From contig NZ_CP009574.1 of the NCBI RefSeq assembly GCF_000764555.1, forward strand, positions 186,001 through 250,000: DNA of 64,000 nucleotides, read 5' to 3'. The notes below the pieces were generated by a model. The model had not been told where the DNA came from. It saw only the letters and a list, made by a program, of their open reading frames with translations, and ran no database searches. Below are positions 1-8,403 of the stretch, in pieces (positions within the stretch are counted from its first letter, which is position 1; each line of letters begins with the position of its first letter). A program made the position numbers and the translations under genes. The DNA comes from Candidatus Francisella endociliophora. Its GTDB lineage: Bacteria; Pseudomonadota; Gammaproteobacteria; Francisellales; Francisellaceae.

Positions 1-2181
1 TCAAGTCTTCCTGATGGCGTTAAAATCATCGAAACATATGATCGTTCTAGCCTTATAAATAATGCTATTGATAATTTGAGTTCTAAACTCGTCGAAGAGT
101 TTTTGATTGTACTTTTAGTTTGTTTAGTATTTTTATTTCATATTCGTTCATCTTTAGTAATATTAATAAGTTTACCTATAGGTATATTGTGTGCATTTAT
201 AATCATGAGGCTTCAAGGTATTAATGCAAATATAATGTCATTAGGAGGAATTGCAATAGCTATTGGAGCTATGGTAGATGCGGCTATCGTAATGATAGAA
301 AATCTTCATAAGCACTTTGAAAAAAATGAAGTAACTAAAGAAAACCGGTGGAATATTATTGCATCTGCTACATCTGAAGTAGGGCCACCTATTTTCTTTT
401 CTTTATTAATAATTACTTTAAGTTTCATGCCTGTTTTTGCTTTACAAGCCCAAGAAGGTAAACTTTTCTCTCCTTTAGTTTATACTAAAACATATGCTAT
501 GGCAGTATCTGCAGGATTATCTATAACTTTAGTACCAGTATTAATGGGGTATTTAGTTAGAGGTAGGATCGTGCCGGAGCATAAAAATCCTATAAATAAG
601 TTACTTATAGTCATTTACAAACCTATATTAGCCAAAATTTTAAAATATTCAAAAACTACTATTCTGATATCAATAATTATTGTTTTTATAACTATATACC
701 CTATAAAAAAGATTGGTAATGAATTTATGCCCGAAATGAATGAAGGTGATCTTATGTATATGCCAACATTAATGCCAGGAGTTTCTATAGGGAAAGCTAG
801 ACAAATTCTTCAACAAACTGATAGATTAATAAAATCTGTGCCTGAAGTAAAAACAGTTTTTGGAAAAATTGGTAGGGCTCAGACAGCAACAGATCCTGCT
901 CCGCTAACAATGATTGAAACTATTATACAATTTAAGCCTAAATCAGAATGGCGCAAGGGTATGACATTTAATAAAGTAAAAGAAATACTCAATTCAACTG
1001 TTAAGCTACCTGGAGTAACTAACGCGTGGGTTATGCCTATTCGAACACGAATTGATATGCTTGCTACAGGAATTAAAACACCAATTGGTATAAAAATATC
1101 TGGGTCTAATTTAACTAAACTTCAGGATATTGGTACAAATATAGAGAATTTGCTAAAAAAAATTCCTAGCACATCGTCAGTATATGCAGATAAAGCTGAA
1201 GGGGGAAGGTATATCAATGTAGATATTGACCGTGTAAAAGCAGCAAACTACGGATTATCAATAGCTGATATTCAATCTTTAGTTTCAATTGCAATAGGAG
1301 GAATTAATATTTCTGAATCTATAGAAGGTTTAGAACGCTATCCTATTAATCTCAGATTTCCTCAGTATGAAAGAGATTCTATTGAAAAATTAAAACTTCT
1401 TCCTATTATTACACCAACAGGTGCCGAAATTCCCCTTGATGATGTTGCAAAAGTATACATTGACAATGGACCCCCTATTATAAAAAGTGAGAATGGTCGC
1501 TTGACTAGTTTAGTTCTTGTAGATGTTGATTCTAATGTAGATATTGGTAATTATATTTCTCAAGTGAAATCGGAGTTTAAAAAAAACCTGAAACTTCCAA
1601 CTGGATACTCAATTACATTTTCAGGACAATATGAATATATGCAACGTGCTAACCAACAACTACTCAAAGTTATACCTTTTACTATAATAATTATAGTTTT
1701 ACTTTTATATATGAGTTTAAATAATATTTTTGATGTCATCATCATAGTATTAACCTTACCATTAGCTATAGTTGGTGGAATTTGGCTTACATATTTGCTT
1801 GGATATAGTTTTTCGGTTGCAATAGGAGTAGGCTTTATAGCTTTAGCTGGCGTAGCTATTGAGATTAATGTTTTAATGTTAGTTTACATAAAACAATCTC
1901 TTAAAAATAATCAATTAACGAAACTACATTATATAAATAATGCCATAATAGATGGTGCAACTTTAAGAGTGAGAGCCATAACTATGACTGTTGTAGCTGT
2001 TATATCAGGGTTAATACCAATAGTTTTAAGTTCAGGTGCAGGATCTGAGGTAATGAAAAGAATAGCTACCCCTATGGTAGGCGGTATGCTTAGTACTTTA
2101 ATACTTTCTCTAATATTATTGCCTGCTTTATATTATCAGTATCTGTTAATTAAATGGGAATTAAAAGGAGATAAAAAATGA
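1..2181 (+). CDS. Heavy-metal efflux RND transporter, CusA/CzcA type (5' end missing)
   Basis: Inner-membrane component of a tripartite RND pump exporting metal cations by proton antiport. The reading frame is open from base 1, so the gene enters from outside the window; about 726 C-terminal residues of an expected ~1040 are present. The first visible residues (LPDGVKI, then TYDRS) match the periplasmic segment before TM2 in CusA. Residues D93 and E100 of the fragment lie in GAMVDAAIVMIEN, the TM4 proton-relay motif with the spacing of CusA D405/E412. A second porter domain and the last transmembrane block (GVGFIALAGVAIEINVLML) follow. The stop overlaps the next start by 4 bp, so the two are co-translated. 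The metal cannot be read from the sequence; membrane-fusion and outer-membrane partners presumably lie upstream. Confidence 0.93.
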   Translation, partial: SSLPDGVKIIETYDRSSLINNAIDNLSSKLVEEFLIVLLVCLVFLFHIRSSLVILISLPIGILCAFIIMRLQGINANIMSLGGIAIAIGAMVDAAIVMIENLHKHFEKNEVTKENRWNIIASATSEVGPPIFFSLLIITLSFMPVFALQAQEGKLFSPLVYTKTYAMAVSAGLSITLVPVLMGYLVRGRIVPEHKNPINKLLIVIYKPILAKILKYSKTTILISIIIVFITIYPIKKIGNEFMPEMNEGDLMYMPTLMPGVSIGKARQILQQTDRLIKSVPEVKTVFGKIGRAQTATDPAPLTMIETIIQFKPKSEWRKGMTFNKVKEILNSTVKLPGVTNAWVMPIRTRIDMLATGIKTPIGIKISGSNLTKLQDIGTNIENLLKKIPSTSSVYADKAEGGRYINVDIDRVKAANYGLSIADIQSLVSIAIGGINISESIEGLERYPINLRFPQYERDSIEKLKLLPIITPTGAEIPLDDVAKVYIDNGPPIIKSENGRLTSLVLVDVDSNVDIGNYISQVKSEFKKNLKLPTGYSITFSGQYEYMQRANQQLLKVIPFTIIIIVLLLYMSLNNIFDVIIIVLTLPLAIVGGIWLTYLLGYSFSVAIGVGFIALAGVAIEINVLMLVYIKQSLKNNQLTKLHYINNAIIDGATLRVRAITMTVVAVISGLIPIVLSSGAGSEVMKRIATPMVGGMLSTLILSLILLPALYYQYLLIKWELKGDKK

Positions 2182-2675
2182 TAGAGATTATACCTAATAT
2201 ACATCCCTTTTTAGTGCATTTTTCAATTGCTCTCACTATAGTATGTTTTATTCTTTTAAATTTAGGTTATGGTTTTAGTTTTTTAAAGTTAGATAGAATA
2301 TCAAAAAAATGTTTTGATTCTGCTGAAATGATTTTATATATGTTAGGAATATTTATAATATTAACTATCTTCGCAGGATTCTATGCTTTTTATACTGTGA
2401 ATTTTCATAATATGATAGCACATAAAGCTATGGTATTGCATAGAAATATAGCGTTAATATTTACCTTCTCAATATTTATATTTATTATTTGGGCTGTGAT
2501 TCTTTCAAGGAAAAAGAAATTTCCATCAGCTTTCTTCATGATGGGTTTTATAATACCTGTATGTTTAGCACTATTTACAGGTTATTTAGGAGCTGAGTTA
2601 GTATATCGTCACTCAATTGGGGTTATAAAAAATGTAGAGGTTTTACAAAATCATTCAAACAACCATCAACATTAA
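2178..2675 (+). CDS. DUF2231-type small membrane protein
   Basis: A 165-residue inner-membrane protein with about four transmembrane helices (near residues 10-31, 47-70, 85-108 and 118-142). The N-terminal motif IHPFLVHFSIAL is the hallmark of DUF2231 proteins, whose biochemical role is not established. It starts inside the RND gene stop (ATGA overlap), with AAGGAG nine bases upstream inside that gene, so it is probably part of the metal efflux operon. Several histidines, including a cluster at the C-terminus (NNHQH), could touch metal; that is speculation. The family call rests on motif memory only. Confidence 0.7.
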   Translation: MIEIIPNIHPFLVHFSIALTIVCFILLNLGYGFSFLKLDRISKKCFDSAEMILYMLGIFIILTIFAGFYAFYTVNFHNMIAHKAMVLHRNIALIFTFSIFIFIIWAVILSRKKKFPSAFFMMGFIIPVCLALFTGYLGAELVYRHSIGVIKNVEVLQNHSNNHQH

Positions 2676-2740
2676 AAATGAATCCAAACCGTAACTTTCT
2701 GTTCATTCGCTCCCTATGGTCCAAGTTCTTATAATGTAGC

Positions 2741-2779
2741 TATGAAAATATTTTCATAAGACTTATAGAGTTAAACTCT
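2741..2779. repeat. Two perfect palindromes in a convergent gap
   Basis: An 18-bp perfect palindrome (TATGAAAATATTTTCATA, 2741-2758) and a 13-bp one (AGAGTT-A-AACTCT, 2767-2779) lie side by side between the convergent ends of the DUF2231 gene and uxaC. No strong U-tract follows on the plus strand. They may assist termination for the plus-strand operon or be protein-binding sites; the function is open. Confidence 0.4.
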
Positions 2780-2786
2780 GTTTAGG

Positions 2787-2839
2787 AAAATAATAAAAAA
2801 ATACTTTAAAGATTTTTATAAGCTGAGATTAAAAATCTT
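2787..2839 (-). terminator. Intrinsic terminator of the hexuronate operon
   Basis: On the minus strand a perfect 10-bp stem (AAGATTTTTA at 2830-2839 pairing with TAAAAATCTT at 2809-2818, 11-nt loop) is followed by a T-rich run (2787-2808). The ascending arm lies inside the last codons of uxaC, so the terminator is embedded in the end of the gene. The stem is AT-rich, which weakens it, but symmetry, U-tract and position fit. Confidence 0.65.
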
Positions 2840-4222
2840 AATAGACCGAGTATATGTAATATCATAAGCAATACTTAAAGCATCTTCTTTTGATATTCTT
2901 CCCTGAAGAACCATCTCTGCTAAATAAATAGCATCAACTCTACGTGCTATATCATGTCTAACCGGTATAGAGAGTAGGGCACGAGTATCGTCTATAAACC
3001 CAGAACAGTTATAGAATCCAGCTGTCTCAGTTACTGCATGACGAAATCTTTTCATACCTTCAGCAGAATCATTGAACCACCATGGGGGTCCTAAAAAAAC
3101 ACTTGGATAGTGTCCAGCAAGGGGCGCTAGTTCGCGAGAGTATGTAGACTCGTCCATTGTAAATAGCACAGTTTTAAAATTGCGACTATTACCAACTTTA
3201 TTTAGAAGTGGATATAAACCATTTACATAATCACATTTTAATGGAATATCACAGCCTCTATCATTACCAAATTTTCTTTGGATACGAGAGTTATGATTTC
3301 TAAATACTCCAGCATGAATTTGCATAACAAGACCATCATCAGTAGCCATTTTTGCCATTTCAGTAAGCATTTGACCACTAAATATACTTTTTTCTTGGTT
3401 TGATGCGGTATTTGATACGATTTTTTTAAATAACTCTCTACGCTCTGACTTGCTTAGATCATAAGTATTTGGAACAGTTACACCATGATCTGTAGCAGTT
3501 GCTCCATTTTTCTTAAAATATTCTCTACGCTCAGCAAGTACTTTTATAAAATCCTCATAAGAGTCTATTTTAGTATTTAATTTTTTAGCAAGCTTTTTGA
3601 TATTTTTATGAACAGGGTGAAGCTCAGGATTTGTAACACTATCTGGTCTAAATGTAGGCAGGACTTTACAGTCAAAACTAGAGTTAGCAATATTTTTATG
3701 ATGCTGTAGATTATCGGCTACGTCATCTGTTGTTGCTATTGCTTTGATATTAAATCTTTCACAAATTTCTCTAGGTAGAAACTCTTTTTGCTTCAAGCAG
3801 TTATCTATATGTTCATATAGTTCATCAGCTGTTTCAGGAGTAAATGATTTATTATAACCAAAAACATCTTTTAGTTGAGCATCAAACCAAAGTCCAACTT
3901 GAGTTCCTCGAAATAAGTACCAGTTTTCAGCTACTTTTTTCCAAATTTTTCTTGGATCTGTTTCTACTTGCTTGCCATCTTTTCTACTAATACCAAAGTC
4001 TTCTAACCTTAGACCTTGAGAATAGAACATTCTAAAAATATAGTGATCAGGTTTTATAAGTAACTCTACAGGATTTTCAAAAGGCTTATTTTCATCAAAC
4101 CATGCTGGATCAGTATGCCCATGAGGACTTATAATGGATAGATCTTTTATATGATGATAAATCTCTAGAGCTAGATCTCTAGTTTGTTTATCTACAGGCA
4201 TTAAAACATTATCGTTTAACAT
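2816..4222 (-). CDS. uxaC: Glucuronate (uronate) isomerase UxaC
   Basis: Converts D-glucuronate to D-fructuronate (and galacturonate to tagaturonate) in the cytoplasm, the entry step of the pathway encoded here. At 468 residues it has the family length. The amidohydrolase-type HxH motif is at H34/H36 (ISPHGHTDP), and conserved stretches such as MQIHAGVFRNHN and FLGPPWWFND are present. The start has a strong AAGGAG about 9 bases upstream, which sits just past the stop of eda, so translation is likely coupled. It is the last gene of a seven-gene minus-strand operon. Because uxuA and uxuB but no uxaA/uxaB are present, glucuronate rather than galacturonate is the probable substrate. Confidence 0.95.
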   Translation of the reverse strand: MLNDNVLMPVDKQTRDLALEIYHHIKDLSIISPHGHTDPAWFDENKPFENPVELLIKPDHYIFRMFYSQGLRLEDFGISRKDGKQVETDPRKIWKKVAENWYLFRGTQVGLWFDAQLKDVFGYNKSFTPETADELYEHIDNCLKQKEFLPREICERFNIKAIATTDDVADNLQHHKNIANSSFDCKVLPTFRPDSVTNPELHPVHKNIKKLAKKLNTKIDSYEDFIKVLAERREYFKKNGATATDHGVTVPNTYDLSKSERRELFKKIVSNTASNQEKSIFSGQMLTEMAKMATDDGLVMQIHAGVFRNHNSRIQRKFGNDRGCDIPLKCDYVNGLYPLLNKVGNSRNFKTVLFTMDESTYSRELAPLAGHYPSVFLGPPWWFNDSAEGMKRFRHAVTETAGFYNCSGFIDDTRALLSIPVRHDIARRVDAIYLAEMVLQGRISKEDALSIAYDITYTRSIKIFNLSL

Positions 4223-4237
4223 ATTCTCTATCTCCTT

Positions 4238-4786
4238 CTATATTAACGATGAGCTTCCTATAGCAATAATATTTTCTTGATCTAAATATTCTTGTTGGTT
4301 TTGAGAGTTTATTCCTCCTGTAACACAAAATTTAACTTGAGGAAAAACAGCTTTATAGTTTTTTAACAACTTAATTCCACCAGATGCTTCAGCAGGAAAA
4401 AATTTAATTAAATGAAATCTATAGCTTAAAATAGTCATAATTTCAAAAGGTGTCACAGCACCTGGTAAATATGGTAAGTTATGATCTTGAGCAAATCTTA
4501 ACATCTCTTCAGTGCTTCCTGGAGAAACTAAAAAATCAGCTCCAAGTCGCATGACTTTTCTTAATAACTCAAGACTTGTAATAGTACCAATACCTATTAC
4601 GAAATCATCATTAGTTTTGATAACTTCCTTTATAACTTCTAAGGCATTTGGAGTTCTTAATGTAAATTCAACTATATTTATATTTTTATTTCTAAGTTTA
4701 AATAATATATTATTCGCCTCATGAATATCATCAGCTGCAACAACTGGAATAAGAGGGTGTTTTGCTAAAATATTCTCTAAATTCAC
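4238..4786 (-). CDS. eda: KDPG aldolase, C-terminally short
   Basis: Splits 2-keto-3-deoxy-6-phosphogluconate into pyruvate and glyceraldehyde-3-phosphate, the last step of the pathway. Catalytic residues are in place: E40 and R44 in VEFTLRT, T70 in GIGTIT, and Schiff-base lysine K128 in IKFFPAEASGG, followed by the phosphate-binding VTGGI loop. The protein is 182 residues; the E. coli enzyme has 213. It stops directly after AIGSSSLI, the point where homologues continue through a final helix, so about 27 C-terminal residues are absent. The active site is complete, so activity is plausible. It lies 3 bp from kdgK and 15 bp from uxaC in the same operon. Confidence 0.9.
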   Translation of the reverse strand: MNLENILAKHPLIPVVAADDIHEANNILFKLRNKNINIVEFTLRTPNALEVIKEVIKTNDDFVIGIGTITSLELLRKVMRLGADFLVSPGSTEEMLRFAQDHNLPYLPGAVTPFEIMTILSYRFHLIKFFPAEASGGIKLLKNYKAVFPQVKFCVTGGINSQNQQEYLDQENIIAIGSSSLI

Positions 4787-4789
4787 TTT

Positions 4790-5743
4790 TTATAACTCCT
4801 TTAAAATATTTATATACTGATCTGTATATTTTTTATCTATTATAGCACCTTGATGTTGTATAATTTCAGCAGCAAAGTTTTGTGCAAACTCGATACTTTT
4901 TTGTAAACCTACATTATTATTTGTAAACGCTGCTAAAAATGCAGCATTAAAACTATCTCCAGCAGCTGTCGTATCTATGGGAGAGACTATTTTTGTTGGA
5001 CTTATATGTTCAAGCTTATCTTTAGTTTGTAATACAGTAGGATTTTTTCCATGTTTTATAATAACTAAAGGAATATCATACTTATTATATCTATCAAGAG
5101 TTTGCTGATAGTTAACATCATCAAATAAAAGTTCTTCATCATCAAAAGTTGTTATGACTATAGTTACATATTTTAGAATCTTTTCTAAATAGGATTTAGT
5201 CTGCTCTTTAGATTGCCAACATTTAGGGCGATAATTTAGATCAAAAATTATTTCTTTATCTTCGCCAGAATTCTTAAAATCTTTTAACCAATTTGCAAAA
5301 ATATTTAACTGCTTCTCATCCCATCTAGATAAAGATATACCTGAAAAATAAATGTATTTGTATTCTTGGGTATATTTATCTAGCTGCTCTGTGGAAACAC
5401 TATTAAATAACTCCTTAACTGGAGCATCATTACGCCAATAATAAAAGCTTCTTTCGCCTAAACTATCTGTTTGAATAGCATATAAACCAGGAACTTTATC
5501 TTTGATTTTTATGACAGTAGATGTATCTATATTTTCATCATTCCAATGATTTATCATTTGAGTAGAAAAATTATCATCACCTAAAGCTGTCAAAAATGAA
5601 ACATTTTCATTTAGTCTTGCATAATATAGAGCTGTATTTAAAACATCTCCACCAAAGCTTAGTTTAGCTTTTGAACCTAGTTCAATTTGACCACTAAGCT
5701 CAAGCATACATTCTCCAATTGCTAGTAGTTTATTTTGACTCAT
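4790..5743 (-). CDS. kdgK: 2-keto-3-deoxygluconate kinase, PfkB family
   Basis: Phosphorylates KDG to KDPG with ATP, linking UxuA to Eda. The 317 residues carry the N-terminal substrate signature GGDVLNTALYYAR (31-43) and the C-terminal PfkB signature DTTAAGDSFNAAF, with D263 as catalytic base and the anion-hole AAGD. The start lies 14 bp inside the end of uxuA and the stop is 3 bp from eda, an arrangement typical of translational coupling. PfkB kinases are hard to tell apart by sequence alone; operon context makes the KDG assignment strong. Confidence 0.92.
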   Translation of the reverse strand: MSQNKLLAIGECMLELSGQIELGSKAKLSFGGDVLNTALYYARLNENVSFLTALGDDNFSTQMINHWNDENIDTSTVIKIKDKVPGLYAIQTDSLGERSFYYWRNDAPVKELFNSVSTEQLDKYTQEYKYIYFSGISLSRWDEKQLNIFANWLKDFKNSGEDKEIIFDLNYRPKCWQSKEQTKSYLEKILKYVTIVITTFDDEELLFDDVNYQQTLDRYNKYDIPLVIIKHGKNPTVLQTKDKLEHISPTKIVSPIDTTAAGDSFNAAFLAAFTNNNVGLQKSIEFAQNFAAEIIQHQGAIIDKKYTDQYINILKEL

Positions 5744-6920
5744 TTTCTAGTTCTCTTTTGACAGCATAAGCGACACCACGAACTTCGGCAAGGCCTTTCA
5801 TACGCCCAATACATGAGTATCCAGGGTTGGTTTTTTTATCTAAATCAGAAAGCATTTGTTGACCGTGATCTGGTCGCATATATATTGGCTGAGAATCTTT
5901 TTCAATTTTCATAATTTCTTTAACCAATGAGTACATATCCGTACTTCCACATAAATGCTCAGCTTCAAAAAAGCTACGATTATTCGGATCTAAAGCTACA
6001 TTTCTTAAGTGAGTAAAGTATATTCTTCTGCCAATTTTTTTAGCCATAAGAGGTAAGTCATTATCCCATCTAGAACCTAATGAACCCGCACAAAATGTAA
6101 TTCCATTTGCCATAGAAGGTATATTTTCAAATAACCAGTCATAATCCTCAATAGTACTAATAATCCTAGGTAATCCAAATAACTCAAATGGAGGATCATC
6201 TGGGTGAATAGCAACTTTAGCTCCGACTTCTTCAGCTACAGGAATTACTTTTTTCAAGAAATAGATTAGATTCTCTCGTAGCTTTTCTTTATTGATATCT
6301 TTGTATTCATCTAGCGCTGCTTGGAACTGCTCTAATGAAAAACTCTCTTCTGCACCAGGAAGGCCAGCTATTATATTACCAGTAAGTTTATCAATCTCTT
6401 CTTGAGTCATATCGTCAAAGTACTTTTTAGCTTGAGATACTATTTCAGTCTTATAAGCTTTTTCTGCATCTTTACGCTTAAATATATGGATATCAAAAGC
6501 TGCAAAAGCTATTTCATCAAAAGACAATGTCTTAGCACCTGTTGCAGTTTGCTTACCAAGATCTGTACGAGTCCAATCTAATACGGGCATAAAGTTATAA
6601 ATAATCAGTTTAATACCACATTGGGCTAGGTTACGGATACTTTGACAGTAGGCATCGATATATTCATCGCGAGTAGATTTACCTCTTTTAATGTCTTCAT
6701 GAACTGGAATACTTTCTACAACAGACCAAATTAAGTTTGTTTTACCAAGTTTAGAAGAGTTTTCCACCTCATGCTGTCTTTTTTTAATTTCTTCTACAGG
6801 CCATACTTTACCATTTGGAATATGGTGAAGGGCAGTTACAATATCTGTAACCCCAGTTTGCATAATATCTTCTATACATACAGGATCATTTGGTCCAAAC
6901 CAACGCCATGATTCTATCAT
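5730..6920 (-). CDS. uxuA: Mannonate dehydratase UxuA
   Basis: Dehydrates D-mannonate to 2-keto-3-deoxygluconate, using a divalent metal. The 396 residues match the usual length (~394). The N-terminus MIESWRWFGPNDPV is typical of the family, as are VAIHPDDPPFELFGLPRI, the metal and substrate region ITFCAGSLGSRWDND, and YMRPDHGQQM near the C-terminus. A Shine-Dalgarno-like AGAGGTG precedes the ATG. It follows uxuB by 16 bp and overlaps kdgK. Confidence 0.96.
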   Translation of the reverse strand: MIESWRWFGPNDPVCIEDIMQTGVTDIVTALHHIPNGKVWPVEEIKKRQHEVENSSKLGKTNLIWSVVESIPVHEDIKRGKSTRDEYIDAYCQSIRNLAQCGIKLIIYNFMPVLDWTRTDLGKQTATGAKTLSFDEIAFAAFDIHIFKRKDAEKAYKTEIVSQAKKYFDDMTQEEIDKLTGNIIAGLPGAEESFSLEQFQAALDEYKDINKEKLRENLIYFLKKVIPVAEEVGAKVAIHPDDPPFELFGLPRIISTIEDYDWLFENIPSMANGITFCAGSLGSRWDNDLPLMAKKIGRRIYFTHLRNVALDPNNRSFFEAEHLCGSTDMYSLVKEIMKIEKDSQPIYMRPDHGQQMLSDLDKKTNPGYSCIGRMKGLAEVRGVAYAVKRELENESK

Positions 6921-6936
6921 TTTACACCTCTGATTC

Positions 6937-8403
6937 TTAAATATTACTAATAACTTTTAATACACTTTTTGCCTTTATTTCTTGAGCATAGTGTGTAACT
7001 TTTTCAATTAATTCTTTATTGTCTGATAACTCTTTTGAGAATATTTCTGTTAAGCTTAGAAACTCTTTAACTATTTTATAAATAGTGCTATTATTTTGAT
7101 ATATGACTATGTAGTTATCCTGCAAAGGGTCAGATATTTCAATGCTTTGAGCATCTTCATTTATACCTGAATTAAATAATATCCAACCAGCTAAACCAAT
7201 AGCTAAAATATCATAATTCTCATTATTTTCTAATAAGTATTCTAAAGATCCAAGCCATCTTTGAGGAATTTTCTTAGAACCATCCATAGCTATCTGCTCA
7301 GTACGATGTTTTAGATGTGGATTAGCAAATCTATATAATAATTTGTCTGCATAATCAGAAGTTGATACATCCTTAGGTAAACCTTCAACAAGAGGTGCAG
7401 CAATCTCTAACATATACTTCTTAATGAAGTTAAAAAATTCTGGTTTTGCTATAACTTCATCAACAGTTTTTAGACCAGCATAAGCACCTAAATATGCAAT
7501 TAGGCTATGACTACCATTTAGCATAGTAAGTTTTAGCTTTTCAAAAGGCTCAATATTATCAACAAACTCTACACCAACTCTTTCAAGAGCAGGGCGACCA
7601 TTTGCAAAATCATCCTCAATAACCCATTGAGAAAACTCTTCAGTAGCTACAGCACAAATATCTCTTTGGCCTATCATATTTTCAATATTATCAAGAGTCT
7701 GCTCTGTAACCGCAGGAACAATTCGATCAACCATTGAGCTTGGGAAAGTTACATTTTTTGATATCCAAATATTTAGCTTTTTATCTATTTTGTTTGAAAA
7801 CTCTAAAATAGCCTTTTTAAGGATTCTGCCATTATTTGGCATATTATCACAGCTAAGTAGCGTTATAGCACTAGCATTTTCTTGCCAACGCTTATATAGC
7901 CCAGCTACAGTAATCCCTATTGCTGTTTTCGCAGAATTAAGATTTTCTAGATCATGAATAATATCAGCATTTTTAAAATCTAGCTTTTGAGTTGATAAAT
8001 CAACATAATAACCCTTTTCAGTAACTGTGTAGGTAATTATTTTTATATTAGGGTCAGCAATTTGTTGTATTAGATTTTCTACTTGTCCATTTCCAGCAAA
8101 ATATACATCTTTTAATGCGCCTATAACGGTATTAGTTGTTCCAGATTCACTATTTGTAGATAGTGTGTATAAACAATCATTTTTTTTAAGATCATCTATC
8201 AATTTTTTATTACTTCTGATTGTTCCACTAATATAGCCCCAATTTAAAGCATCTTTATCGCCTAAATTAAGTAATTTATCTATATAAAAAACTTGATGTG
8301 CTCGATGAAAAGCTCCAATACCTATATGTAAAATACCAGCTTTAAAATCAGATCTATTATATTTGGGTAAGTTACAATTCTGTAAACTTTGAAGATTAAG
8401 CAT
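6937..8403 (-). CDS. uxuB: Fructuronate reductase, mannitol dehydrogenase family
   Basis: NADH-dependent reduction of D-fructuronate to D-mannonate. The protein has 488 residues, close to E. coli UxuB (486). The N-terminal nucleotide-binding segment GILHIGIGAFHRAHQVFYID (residues 23-42) and the family active-site pattern K-x4-N-x2-H in KLTMLNGSHS are present. Related family members act on mannitol, tagaturonate or altronate; the flanking uxaC and uxuA favour fructuronate. The start overlaps the GH31 stop by 8 bp. Confidence 0.92.
   Translation of the reverse strand: MLNLQSLQNCNLPKYNRSDFKAGILHIGIGAFHRAHQVFYIDKLLNLGDKDALNWGYISGTIRSNKKLIDDLKKNDCLYTLSTNSESGTTNTVIGALKDVYFAGNGQVENLIQQIADPNIKIITYTVTEKGYYVDLSTQKLDFKNADIIHDLENLNSAKTAIGITVAGLYKRWQENASAITLLSCDNMPNNGRILKKAILEFSNKIDKKLNIWISKNVTFPSSMVDRIVPAVTEQTLDNIENMIGQRDICAVATEEFSQWVIEDDFANGRPALERVGVEFVDNIEPFEKLKLTMLNGSHSLIAYLGAYAGLKTVDEVIAKPEFFNFIKKYMLEIAAPLVEGLPKDVSTSDYADKLLYRFANPHLKHRTEQIAMDGSKKIPQRWLGSLEYLLENNENYDILAIGLAGWILFNSGINEDAQSIEISDPLQDNYIVIYQNNSTIYKIVKEFLSLTEIFSKELSDNKELIEKVTHYAQEIKAKSVLKVISNI

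Noticed and set aside
1560-1745. Numerous small antisense frames such as those inside the RND, leuS, pheT and ffh genes
   Set aside because: They lack ribosome sites, overlap conserved genes entirely and have unnatural composition; they are shadows.
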